Part shown: positions 1-6,741 of the stretch, piece after piece
Position numbering within the stretch: position 1 is the first letter of the stretch
Layout of the letters: every line of letters begins with the position of its first letter
Origin: Deltaproteobacteria bacterium
GTDB lineage: Bacteria > Myxococcota_A > SURF-8
Assembly: GCA_029570245.1 (NCBI GenBank)
Contig: JAKQSH010000233.1
Location: 1 to 8,632, forward strand
Direction of reading: 5' to 3'
Length of the DNA: 8,632 bases
Translations under genes and position numbers: made by a program
The notes under the pieces: generated by a model
What the model was told of the DNA's origin: nothing
Seen by the model: the letters and a program-made list of their open reading frames with translations, nothing else
Databases searched by the model: none

Positions 1-2213
1 ATATGAGCCGGATCAAGCTTGACGACTTCGATATATGCTCTGGCGGCAGACTCCAGATCAGCGAGATTTTCCTGATAAATGTTGCCGAGTTTGTAGCTTG
101 TTTTCACTTTTTCGGGGATGGAAGTTGTGACGTTCAGCTCACGCTTCAGTGTTTCCACCATGGGCAACCACTGGGCATTCAGCGTATATATTTCTTCCAG
201 CCGCTTCAGAATTTCCAGTTCGCCAGGCGATTCTGCAAGTATGTCTTCGAAAATTTTCGCAGCACGCATCGGATCGCCAAGTTCGCGCTCCACCACGTCG
301 GCCTGCTCCATTGCAGCGCCTCTGCGGGCGTCCACGTCGTCGAGGATTTCGACTTTCCAGCCCATCACCTCAACGAATTTTTCCCATTCCATTTCTTTTC
401 TGTACAGACGGCCAAGTGCATCAAGCACCAGAATGTCTGGGCCGTCGGCCAGAATGTCGTTATAGATCGCGGCAGCTTCTTCATAAAGAGAAAGCTCCTT
501 GTCGTAAACCAGGCCCAGACGGAATTTAAGATCGCGCCAGTTCGACGGTCTTGTTTCTTTAGCCAGAACTGTTTTCAGCAATGCAACGTATTGTTCCCAG
601 CACTCAAGTTCAATGGCCAGCTCTTCCATTGCTGCGACCAGAGTTGAGTTTGAAGGATCGCAAACGAAAGCTTCCGAGTATGCCTTGAAAGCCTCATCCG
701 GCTTTTCAAGCTTTGTGCGCAGCAGTTCGCCGGACTTGAATCCCCATTCGGCTTTCTCTACATCGGACGCGGCGTTTTTCTGCAATATTCCGTAAACACC
801 CAGAAGCTTTTCCCAGTTGCTTTCCGCTTCGTAAACGGGCAGCAACAACCCGGCGACTTCGGGGTCTTCCGGAGCCAGATTCCACAATTGCTCAAGATGC
901 AGCATGGCTTCGCGACGGTCATCCATCGGCCCCAGGAAAAGCTCAACCAGCTCTTTCAGTATTCTGACCTTGGCGGCATCGGACTTTGCACGGCTCAGGC
1001 AATCTTTGAACGTATCTTCAAGTGTGCCCCAATCGGAAGCGGCCTTTAGGCGCGCAGCCGTTCTTTCCAGTGCCGGAACATGGTCAGGGTCTTTTTCAAT
1101 AATAATTTTATCTAGGCGGCTGCTCTCGGCATCTTCACCAAGTTTGTCAGACAGTAGAACCGAATGGCGGTCCATGGCCTCAACGACAAGACTTTCGCTG
1201 CGCGTGCGCTCGTAGAAAGATTTATAGAATTCCGCCAGACGCGCCCAGTCCTGCTGCTCTTTCAGAAAACGCTCTCCCAGCAGAAACGCCCGACGATTGG
1301 ACGAGTCAAGAATCATGGCCTTTTCGATGGTGGCCATTATCTGCTCGCTATCCTCCGGGGCATAAATGTAATAAATCGCGGCGGCTTTGAGATACACTGA
1401 AGAAGCTGCGATTTTATCGGAGATTCCAACCGCTTCTTCTTCGCAGGCTCTGGCGGCTTTCTGCCAGTTTTTATCCATTCCGACAAGTTCGTCGAGCTTC
1501 TTTTTGCTTTTTTTGCGTTTGTCAAGAGCCTGAGCGCGCGTCAGGAAATCAATCGCTTTGTCGCGCATGAACGGGTCTTCGGCCAGAAGCATTCCGACCT
1601 CGTGATAGAGTTCGGCTTTTTCGGCATCGTCGCTTAATAGTTGTTCTTCTTTTTCAACAAGCAGAATGGCTTCGCTGATGCGCGAGTTTTTAAGATAATG
1701 CAGCTTCAGTTCTTTGAGGGAAGGCAGATGATCGGGCGCAACACTCTGCGCTTTGCGCAGATAGATTTCACGGCGGCTTTCCACTCCCATGTCTTCGGCG
1801 CTGATTCGGGCCAGGTCGGTGTAAATGTCGGCTCTTGCGTAAGCATCTTTCTTCACTTCAGCTTCGCGCTCAAGGAGCCTTACCAGCTTTTCCCAACTGT
1901 GATCGCGCCTGTAGGTTTCTTTCAGATAACTTAGAGCTCTGGAGTTGTCCGGGTCTATGTTCAGAACGCCCAGATAGCATTCTTCAACTTTGTCCTGACG
2001 AGCCAGCCGATCGGCATACAGCTCGGCGGCACTGAATAAAAGATCGGGAATATCCTCCTTTCTGGATGTAGCCTGCGCCTTTTTTTCGTAAAGCGCGGCC
2101 ATGTCACCCCAGCGCTCGTTCTCTTCGTAAATACTCGCCAGAGCTTCGAAGGCCGGACGATTGTCGGGTGCGGTTTCCAGAATCTTGAGATAATTCCTGA
2201 TCTGTTTTTCCAT
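1..2213 (-). CDS. Large tetratricopeptide-repeat (TPR) protein, 3' end outside the window
   Basis: An open frame runs without a stop from an ATG at 2213-2211 to the left edge, giving 737 codons of an incomplete protein. A GGGAG ribosome binding site (2223-2227) lies nine bases before the ATG. The protein begins MEKQIRNYLKIL, with no signal peptide or membrane segment, so it is probably cytoplasmic. It is almost wholly helical and built of degenerate TPR-like units, with recurring W-x-x-L/M...Y/E cores (SWEKLVRLLERE, NWEKLLGVYGIL, EWEKFVEVMGWK) followed by D-P-x-N/H-type turns such as NIDPDNSRAL, EKDPDHVPAL and KLDPAH. TPR arrays are protein-interaction scaffolds; no enzymatic domain is seen in this part. 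Very long TPR proteins are common in Myxococcota, which fits, but the partner and role cannot be read here. The gene is the last of the minus-strand block and has its own 260-base leader region. TPR class is secure; exact function is unknown. Confidence 0.88.
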   Translation of the reverse strand, partial: MEKQIRNYLKILETAPDNRPAFEALASIYEENERWGDMAALYEKKAQATSRKEDIPDLLFSAAELYADRLARQDKVEECYLGVLNIDPDNSRALSYLKETYRRDHSWEKLVRLLEREAEVKKDAYARADIYTDLARISAEDMGVESRREIYLRKAQSVAPDHLPSLKELKLHYLKNSRISEAILLVEKEEQLLSDDAEKAELYHEVGMLLAEDPFMRDKAIDFLTRAQALDKRKKSKKKLDELVGMDKNWQKAARACEEEAVGISDKIAASSVYLKAAAIYYIYAPEDSEQIMATIEKAMILDSSNRRAFLLGERFLKEQQDWARLAEFYKSFYERTRSESLVVEAMDRHSVLLSDKLGEDAESSRLDKIIIEKDPDHVPALERTAARLKAASDWGTLEDTFKDCLSRAKSDAAKVRILKELVELFLGPMDDRREAMLHLEQLWNLAPEDPEVAGLLLPVYEAESNWEKLLGVYGILQKNAASDVEKAEWGFKSGELLRTKLEKPDEAFKAYSEAFVCDPSNSTLVAAMEELAIELECWEQYVALLKTVLAKETRPSNWRDLKFRLGLVYDKELSLYEEAAAIYNDILADGPDILVLDALGRLYRKEMEWEKFVEVMGWKVEILDDVDARRGAAMEQADVVERELGDPMRAAKIFEDILAESPGELEILKRLEEIYTLNAQWLPMVETLKRELNVTTSIPEKVKTSYKLGNIYQENLADLESAARAYIEVVKLDPAH

Positions 2214-2294
2214 AGCTTACTTCTCCCGGACGGGAACTCATGCCCAGAACACAAGCCCTGGTTGTCCCCATTAAAATGTTGGTAGCAGTCTCAC

Positions 2295-2339
2295 GCCTTT
2301 TCCTATAGAAAACATCTGCCTTTTCCCTGAACGGAAAAG
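2295..2339. repeat. Cluster of GCCTTTTCC / GGAAAAG repeats upstream of the TPR gene
   Basis: GCCTTTTCC occurs at 2295-2303 and again at 2318-2326, a 23-base offset. The second copy is followed six bases later by its inverse, GGAAAAG (2333-2339), making a 7-base inverted repeat, CTTTTCC-ctgaac-GGAAAAG (2320-2339). The first copy is also part of a small dyad, TTTTC-ctata-GAAAA (2298-2312). The cluster is 82-126 bases upstream of the TPR start. It could be a protein-binding site or a short RNA hairpin. Both are inference, and no convincing -35/-10 pair was found next to it. Confidence 0.4.
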
Positions 2340-2341
2340 AA

Positions 2342-2381
2342 ATACGGGATACGCAAACAATACACTCATCTATACGGGATA
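2342..2381. repeat. Direct repeat ATACGGGATA, 30-base period
   Basis: The ten bases ATACGGGATA appear at 2342-2351 and 2372-2381, with starts exactly 30 bases apart, close to three turns of B-DNA. They lie about 130-170 bases upstream of the TPR gene and just beyond the nested stem-loop at 2387-2451. The spacing suits two protein molecules bound on the same DNA face, but a chance repeat in 260 bases of non-coding DNA cannot be excluded. Confidence 0.4.
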
Positions 2382-2386
2382 AAGAG

Positions 2387-2451
2387 ATGCGAACGTTTTG
2401 TCCCGGAGCCATAAGCCGCTTTACCGGCGTCTGGCTCCCTGCCGTTCGCAT
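2387..2451 (-). other. Nested three-part stem-loop after the HEAT lipoprotein gene
   Basis: Three inverted repeats are nested on one axis. The outer stem is ATGCGAACG (2387-2395) with CGTTCGCAT (2443-2451), nine pairs. The middle stem is GGAGCCA (2405-2411) with TGGCTCC (2432-2438), seven pairs. The inner stem is GCCG (2415-2418) with CGGC (2425-2428), closing a six-base loop. A 9/4-base internal loop separates outer and middle stems, and a symmetric 3/3 loop separates middle and inner stems. It begins 22 bases after the stop codon of the lipoprotein gene, where a terminator would be expected. Downstream on the minus strand only CTCTTT follows, a poor U-tract, so termination would be weak. 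A structured leader of the TPR gene or a small RNA are the alternatives. Confidence 0.55.
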
Positions 2452-2473
2452 GAATCAATGAAAACGAAAAGGA

Positions 2474-3382
2474 TTACTTCTTCTCGTTTCCTTTGGGCTC
2501 GCTGTTCCCTTTATCCGGAGCCTGGGTTTCTCCCTTGATTTTCTGAATGGCGCGCTTGGCCGCTTCAGCGACCTTTTTGTCGTCATCCGATGCAAATTTC
2601 TGAAGATACGGCAAAGCCTTGTTGGAACCGATACGCCCCATGGATTTTACCGCAGTTGCCCTGACGGTGTTCCACTTGTCGCTGGTGGCGATATCGACCA
2701 GAAAATCAAGTGAAGCTTCGCCTTCAATAACGGCAACAGCCGTAGCCGCATATGCACGTCCCCAACCCTGCACGCTGTTTTTAGCCATGTCTTTAAGCTT
2801 GGGCAGGCTGGCTTTGACTTTTTCGTTTTCGGGATGCTGCATGAGCAGCTTCGGGACATCGGTACGCAGAGTATCCGACTTTTCCTGGTTGTCCAGCAGC
2901 GCCACCAGTTCGGTAATGGCTGCGTCGTCGCCGATGTTGGAAACCAGCGCCAGCGATGCTTTGCGCAGCGAGAAATTTTCGTGGGTCAGATAAGGCTTCA
3001 CAACCGGCAGCAAATCGGGAGTGGCCTTGGGGGCGATACGTCTGATAAGCTCGGCTCTGGCGTTGTCGAGGGTGGAAACTTCAAGACCGTTGCGGAATTC
3101 TTCGACAGTCAGAGGCTGCTTTCTGGCACGCAGAAAAAGCTTGAGGTCTTTAAGTTCTTTGCAGCCGTAATCTTTGGGTTGACAGACATTGGCCGCTTTC
3201 AGTTTTTCGGTAAGCTGTTCGGCCTCGGTAAGCTGTTTGGCTTCTCCCTTCGATGAATCTTCGGCCATTCCGGCTTTTCCGGGTTCTTCTGCTGTCTTAT
3301 CGGCGGATTTTTCGCAGGCATTAAGCGCAAAAACCAGTATGACAAGAAATGCGGCGCAGAAAAGCGACTTGCTTACTCTCAT
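2474..3382 (-). CDS. HEAT-repeat lipoprotein
   Basis: This 302-residue protein begins with a lipoprotein signal peptide: basic MRVSKS, a hydrophobic core, then LNAC with the lipid-accepting Cys23. The lipobox is acceptable, although Asn at -2 is uncommon. A charged, low-complexity linker (about 24-63) follows, then a segment with Cys67 and Cys74, and from about 100 to 285 a series of HEAT-like helical pairs, for example PDLLPVVKPYL, VRATAVKSMGRIGSNKALPYL and VAEAAKRAIQKI. HEAT repeats are protein-binding scaffolds; none of the residues suggests an enzyme. The tail is hydrophilic and Lys/Glu-rich. Start choice: a GTG at 3385 is also in frame, but AAAGGAG lies six bases before the ATG at 3382 and only three before the GTG, so the ATG is preferred. 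The gene has its own promoter (3523-3551) and a stem-loop after its stop. The mature protein should be membrane-anchored and face the periplasm or surface. The partner is unknown. Confidence 0.88.
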   Translation of the reverse strand: MRVSKSLFCAAFLVILVFALNACEKSADKTAEEPGKAGMAEDSSKGEAKQLTEAEQLTEKLKAANVCQPKDYGCKELKDLKLFLRARKQPLTVEEFRNGLEVSTLDNARAELIRRIAPKATPDLLPVVKPYLTHENFSLRKASLALVSNIGDDAAITELVALLDNQEKSDTLRTDVPKLLMQHPENEKVKASLPKLKDMAKNSVQGWGRAYAATAVAVIEGEASLDFLVDIATSDKWNTVRATAVKSMGRIGSNKALPYLQKFASDDDKKVAEAAKRAIQKIKGETQAPDKGNSEPKGNEKK

Positions 3383-3483
3383 CACGAACTCCTTTCAAGC
3401 TCCTCAAAGATAGAATTTCAGATCGTTGGCTCAGAATGCAGCTCACCGGAACGGTCTGTCATACGCCAAAGATCGACACGATA

Positions 3484-3506
3484 CGCGAAGGTTTCCTTAT
3501 TTCGCG
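3484..3506 (-). other. Possible 5'-leader stem-loop of the HEAT lipoprotein mRNA
   Basis: CGCGAA (3484-3489) pairs with TTCGCG (3501-3506) around an 11-base loop that itself contains AAGG/CCTT. With transcription starting near 3516, this hairpin would be about ten bases from the mRNA 5' end, where stem-loops often protect against decay. It is about 100 bases from the start codon, so direct control of translation is not indicated. Confidence 0.35.
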
Positions 3507-3522
3507 ATAAGCCTATTGAAAA

Positions 3523-3551
3523 TGTATAGCAACCTGCAAAAGCAGAGTCAA
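3523..3551 (-). promoter_or_regulatory. Sigma70-type promoter of the HEAT lipoprotein gene
   Basis: Reading the minus strand, TTGACT (3551-3546) matches the -35 consensus in five of six positions. A spacer of exactly 17 bases follows, then TATACA (3528-3523) as the -10 box. The -35 box begins two bases after the oxidoreductase stop codon (3555-3553). The spacer contains a perfect dyad, CTGC-AAAA-GCAG (3534-3545), next to the -35 box, which could be an operator. The predicted start point near 3516 gives a leader of about 130 bases. Confidence 0.75.
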
Positions 3552-3552
3552 G

Positions 3553-4914
3553 TTAGCTTTGAGAATCCTTTGACAATACTCTTGCAGCCAGCAGAATCGG
3601 GTCCATAACCGGGGAAAACGGCGGAGCGTAAGCCAGATCGAGCCCGCTGATTTCCTCTATGGTCATGCCCGCCTGCAATGCAACAGCCAGCGTATTTATG
3701 CGCAACGCCGCCCCTTCCCTTCCCGCAATCTGAGCACCAAGAAGGCGGCGGGTGTTGCGATCCGCCACGAGTTTGATTCTCACCGGCTTGCGTTTCGGCT
3801 GTGCGTGGGCCCGTGAAGCATGGTCTATGCTGCCGTACAGCACATCATAACCGAATTCACGCGCCTGAGCTTCGGTCAGGCCCGTCATGCCGATTTCCAT
3901 GTCGAAACAACGGAAATGCATTGAACCGACAGCGCCATTATACCTGGCGTCGCCTCCGGCGGCGTTTTCACCTGCCGCCCAGCCTTGCTTGTTGGCAATG
4001 TCGCCCAACGGAGTGAAAATTTTGCGTCCGCTGATCAGATGCGTCACTTCGCAGCAGTCTCCGGCGGCGAAAATGCCCGGAACGCTGGTTTCCATGCGCT
4101 CGTCAGTAGCTATTGCACCGGTCGGACCGAGTTTTATTCCGGCGGCGGCGGCAAGTTCAACTTCAGGAACGACACCGGTTGCCCACAGAACCATATCGCA
4201 TTCAAACTTCCCTTTATCCGTAATTACGGCCCTTATAAGACCCTTCTCGTCAAGTTCAAAACTCAGCGGCCTGCAATGCGGAACATATTCAACGCCCTGT
4301 TTCTGAAGTTCATCCACAAGCCATTCGGCGATTTCCGGCTCCGTGTTTCCTCCGGGCTTTGAAGAACGATGCAGAACAGTATTCTTGATTCCGCGTTTTG
4401 TAAAAGCCTCCGCCATTTCCATTGAAATAAACCCTGCGCCTACAGTAATCGCACGGTGCGGCTTGTGTGCTCTGATATATTCGTCAATGTTTCTGGCCTG
4501 TTCCAGAAATTTCAGAGCAAACAGATTTGCGGCCTGTGCACCCGGCAACTCGCATGGACGCGGTTTAGCGCCGGTGGCAATAATAAGGCGGTCATATTTA
4601 TGAACTTCAGAAACTCCGCTTTCACGGCTCAAAACCGTAATGCATTTTTCACCGGGGTTTATTGATGTGACTTCACAGTTTAGGCGGATGTCGATATTCT
4701 GTTTTTCCTTGAACTGCTGCGGCTTGCGAACCAGCAGGCGTTCCCACGAATCTATTTCGCCGGCAAGAAAATAAGGTTCATCGCAGGCTCCGTATGAAAC
4801 GAACTCGCCTTTCTCGAAAATAGTGATTTCCAGGTCAGGATTGATACGCCTGGCGCGGCTCGCTGCACTGGTTCCGCCGGCCACGCCTCCGATAATCAGC
4901 AGTTTTTCCGTCAT
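3553..4914 (-). CDS. FAD-dependent pyridine nucleotide-disulfide oxidoreductase, CoA-disulfide reductase / NADH oxidase type
   Basis: This 453-residue protein has the full architecture of the single-cysteine class of pyridine nucleotide-disulfide oxidoreductases, which use NAD(P)H to reduce CoA-disulfide, per- or polysulfides, or oxygen. Seen in order: an N-terminal FAD site (LLIIGGVAGGTSAASRARR, 5-23), the redox Cys44 in SYGACDEPYF, the ATG at 113-115, the NAD(P) site around VGAGFISMEMAEA (158-170), the second FAD motif VPGIFAAGDC (278-287), and the C-terminal dimerisation domain ending with YAPPF (429-433), whose Tyr is typical of CoA-disulfide reductases. There is no rhodanese domain. Family members usually have Gly-Leu/Met after the redox Cys; here it is Asp-Glu, which may change substrate or redox potential. 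An extra Cys288 follows Cys287. A G-rich ribosome binding site precedes the ATG, 23 bases after the rhomboid gene, so co-transcription is likely. Family is certain; substrate is not. Confidence 0.92.
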   Translation of the reverse strand: MTEKLLIIGGVAGGTSAASRARRINPDLEITIFEKGEFVSYGACDEPYFLAGEIDSWERLLVRKPQQFKEKQNIDIRLNCEVTSINPGEKCITVLSRESGVSEVHKYDRLIIATGAKPRPCELPGAQAANLFALKFLEQARNIDEYIRAHKPHRAITVGAGFISMEMAEAFTKRGIKNTVLHRSSKPGGNTEPEIAEWLVDELQKQGVEYVPHCRPLSFELDEKGLIRAVITDKGKFECDMVLWATGVVPEVELAAAAGIKLGPTGAIATDERMETSVPGIFAAGDCCEVTHLISGRKIFTPLGDIANKQGWAAGENAAGGDARYNGAVGSMHFRCFDMEIGMTGLTEAQAREFGYDVLYGSIDHASRAHAQPKRKPVRIKLVADRNTRRLLGAQIAGREGAALRINTLAVALQAGMTIEEISGLDLAYAPPFSPVMDPILLAARVLSKDSQS

Positions 4915-4937
4915 GTCTCCCCCTTGTCCGAAAAAAA

Positions 4938-6221
4938 TCAGATGCTTGTTCCAGTGTACACGACACTATCGACAAAAGCGCGGCACCAATCTTCGAAAAA
5001 CGGGTAAATGCTTTCCTGGGCGCTGCATGTAGCACTTACCAGTCCGCGCCCGGTCGGAAGCATCCAGTAATCGGTTACAATAAGGTCTGGATATGTTTTC
5101 AGCCTGTAACGGATATTGACTTTCAGTGCATCCAGCCCGGAAAGCGTCGCAGGTTCGAAGCTGTCGATTTCAACCGAGCGCTGGTCGATCTCGTCTATGG
5201 CGGCTATTTCGGCCCGAAGATCATCAAGCAGTTCTTCCCGTGTAATGATCTTATCCGGCTCACGTTCTACTGCGACCCAGAATCCGAAAGATTTCAACAC
5301 GAACTGCGCACCGTATGTCAGCTCGGAATTAGCGACCTTTTCCATTTCTTCAGGAACTTCAGCCGCCAGCATGGCGAAGTCATCTCTGTACGCCACCCAT
5401 TCTTCCTCTGATGGAAGCGGCAGACGCCCCCCGTTGACGACGTTGGCAATCATATGAAAAATCGCCCAGACGACGACAGCGGCCATCATCAGCGTCACGA
5501 CATTCAGCGGAATCTGATGCAGCGGATTTTCGCGGGCTGTTACGGATATGGGAGGATGCATAAGCGCGGCGGCGGCCACACCTGCAATAAGCCCCGATAC
5601 GTGCGCCCAGTTGTCGATACCGGGAATCATCAGACCCATGCCGAGGTTTAAAAACACCCACGGCATCATACCGCGCCCGAAAAACTTTCGAAAGGCCGGC
5701 GGAATTTCTTCTTTGTGCTTGTAACCGACCAGCACCGCCGCCCCCAGAAGGCCGAAAATTGCTCCGGAAGCGCCGACTGACATCTGATCGGAGCCGACAT
5801 ACGATCCGGCGACGCCCGCAATGCCCGAAAGCATGAACAATACCAGAAAACGACGACTGCCATACAGATTTTCGACCATGCGCCCAAGAACGAAAAGGGC
5901 ATATCCGTTAAAAATCATATGCATGACGCCGAAATGCAGGAAAATCGGGCTGACCAGTCTCCAGGTCTGACCGAAATCAATGAAAAGATTGAACTTTGCG
6001 CCAAGTTCCAGCAGCCCCTGTTCGTCTTTTTCGGAACCGATAAAATACGAAAATATCCAGAACGCCACACACAGACCGAGCAGAATATAAGTACAAAGAG
6101 GCTTTCGGGTAAGTTTCTGGTAGAAACGTCGGTTTTCGTTGATCTGGCGAACTTGTTCCTCATCCAGAACAACGATTTTTTTTCTATAATCCCAGTTTCC
6201 GTCGTCGTTTGAATAAATCAT
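4938..6221 (-). CDS. Rhomboid-family intramembrane serine protease with a C-terminal extra domain
   Basis: Rhomboids cut transmembrane segments of substrate proteins inside the membrane. This 427-residue protein has the core motifs: WR (87-88) in loop 1, H101-x3-N105 in the second membrane helix, GASG with catalytic Ser152, and W-A-H207-V-S-G with the catalytic His. The Ser-His dyad is intact, so an active protease is expected. Hydrophobic segments lie near 42-61, 91-113, 124-142, 148-166, 185-201, 204-221 and 237-261. This is the six-helix core plus a seventh helix at the C-terminal side, which would place residues 270-427 outside the cytoplasm if the N terminus is inside. That domain has a helical first part and a beta-rich end, and I do not recognise it with certainty. 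The polar N terminus (1-40) is also long for a minimal rhomboid. The ribosome binding site is weak (AGGG, 13 bases before the ATG). The oxidoreductase gene follows by 23 bases. Confidence 0.92.
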   Translation of the reverse strand: MIYSNDDGNWDYRKKIVVLDEEQVRQINENRRFYQKLTRKPLCTYILLGLCVAFWIFSYFIGSEKDEQGLLELGAKFNLFIDFGQTWRLVSPIFLHFGVMHMIFNGYALFVLGRMVENLYGSRRFLVLFMLSGIAGVAGSYVGSDQMSVGASGAIFGLLGAAVLVGYKHKEEIPPAFRKFFGRGMMPWVFLNLGMGLMIPGIDNWAHVSGLIAGVAAAALMHPPISVTARENPLHQIPLNVVTLMMAAVVVWAIFHMIANVVNGGRLPLPSEEEWVAYRDDFAMLAAEVPEEMEKVANSELTYGAQFVLKSFGFWVAVEREPDKIITREELLDDLRAEIAAIDEIDQRSVEIDSFEPATLSGLDALKVNIRYRLKTYPDLIVTDYWMLPTGRGLVSATCSAQESIYPFFEDWCRAFVDSVVYTGTSI

Positions 6222-6280
6222 CGCTGTTTTTTTACCCTGAATTAGATAATGAATCCGGTTTGCAAGCAGGCGACAATAAA

Positions 6281-6313
6281 CGGAAAATTACGGTATTCCG
6301 ATTATTCCCGGAA
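6281..6313. repeat. Alternating CGGAA / TTCCG inverted elements upstream of the rhomboid gene
   Basis: CGGAA (6281-6285), TTCCG (6296-6300) and CGGAA (6309-6313) form two overlapping five-base inverted repeats in the 105-base gap between the small lipoprotein and rhomboid genes. The middle copy can pair with either neighbour, so two alternative weak hairpins are possible. No clear promoter or terminator was found in this gap, and the repeats may be accidental. Confidence 0.25.
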
Positions 6314-6326
6314 GAACGGTGATCTC

Positions 6327-6581
6327 TCAGCCTTCTTCAGCAACTTCAATCTCTTCCGATGCCTCAGAATCTTCGTCGGCTTCCTGTTCCAAAGATTCTT
6401 CGTCACCATCGAAACCGGGCAATTTCTGACATTTGTAGGAATCGTTGCAGAAATAGCCGGTTTCGCAATGCGAGTCGGCAAGACAGTTGCCCTTTACCTT
6501 TATACTGGGCGAACCGCTGCACGAAACAGAAAAAGCTGCCACCAGCATGACAACGATAATCAAGAGAAATATCCTCTGCAT
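6327..6581 (-). CDS. Small Cys-rich lipoprotein with acidic tail
   Basis: This 84-residue protein starts with a hydrophobic signal peptide (MQRIFLLIIVVMLVAAFSVS) and a likely lipidated Cys21, although the lipobox SVSC is not ideal at -3. The short mature part has four further cysteines with perfectly even spacing, C33-x5-C39-x5-C45-x5-C51, enough for two disulfides. The last 27 residues are strongly acidic (DGDEE, EQEADEDSE) and probably unstructured. A GGAAGG ribosome binding site lies six bases before the ATG. It is oriented away from the plus-strand lipoprotein operon with which it shares a 237-base upstream region. The same C-x5-C-x5-C motif occurs in the lipoprotein at 8231. Despite its small size, the signal peptide, ribosome binding site and motif argue that it is real. 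No function can be assigned. Confidence 0.78.
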   Translation of the reverse strand: MQRIFLLIIVVMLVAAFSVSCSGSPSIKVKGNCLADSHCETGYFCNDSYKCQKLPGFDGDEESLEQEADEDSEASEEIEVAEEG

Positions 6582-6641
6582 TTCAGACCTTCCGGTATCA
6601 CGTTAATATCGGCTCTGACTGCTCAGGCCATGTGCATATTC

Positions 6642-6734
6642 ATTATAAATACTCTATGTGTTTCCGATTCTAAATCAAAACAATAATTGCTTCAATTTTT
6701 CTCCCGGCAATCCGGGCCTTCTGTCCTCATTATA
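6642..6734 (-). promoter_or_regulatory. Candidate minus-strand promoter elements for the small lipoprotein gene
   Basis: Two perfect TATAAT hexamers are present on the minus strand, at 6734-6729 and 6647-6642. Neither has a good -35 box at 16-18 bases. A third possibility, TTGATT (6678-6673) with TAGAGT (6656-6651) and a 16-base spacer, is moderate. One of these presumably starts the minus-strand transcript, but the sequence does not decide which. Confidence 0.35.
6703..6716. other. Short GC-rich hairpin in the divergent intergenic region
   Basis: CCCGG (6703-6707), loop CAAT, CCGGG (6712-6716) form a compact five-pair hairpin. Neither side has a following T-run in the right direction for a rho-independent terminator. 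It would lie at the start of a minus-strand transcript initiated from the TATAAT at 6734-6729. Confidence 0.35.
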
Positions 6735-6741
6735 TTCGTTA

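Noticed and set aside
3..647. Plus-strand open frame of 214 codons.
   Set aside because: It lies wholly antisense to the TPR gene, which has a ribosome binding site and clear repeat content; the plus-strand translation shows no domain.
2405..2438. Resemblance of the inner stem-loop to group II intron domain V (on the minus strand GGAGCC ... GGCTCC around a GTAAAG loop).
   Set aside because: The internal loop is a symmetric 3/3 loop instead of the conserved two-base bulge, no GNRA tetraloop is formed, and no reverse transcriptase or other intron domain lies nearby.
2104..2451. Minus-strand open frame of 115 codons starting in the nested stem-loop.
   Set aside because: It overlaps the TPR start in another frame, has no ribosome binding site and no recognisable protein features.
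2214..2473. Possible riboswitch in the leader of the TPR gene.
   Set aside because: I found no conserved core of the c-di-GMP, cobalamin, TPP or SAM classes; only generic stem-loops are present.
3383..3385. GTG as start of the HEAT lipoprotein.
   Set aside because: It is only three bases from the AAAGGAG site; the adjoining ATG at 3382 has a better six-base spacing.
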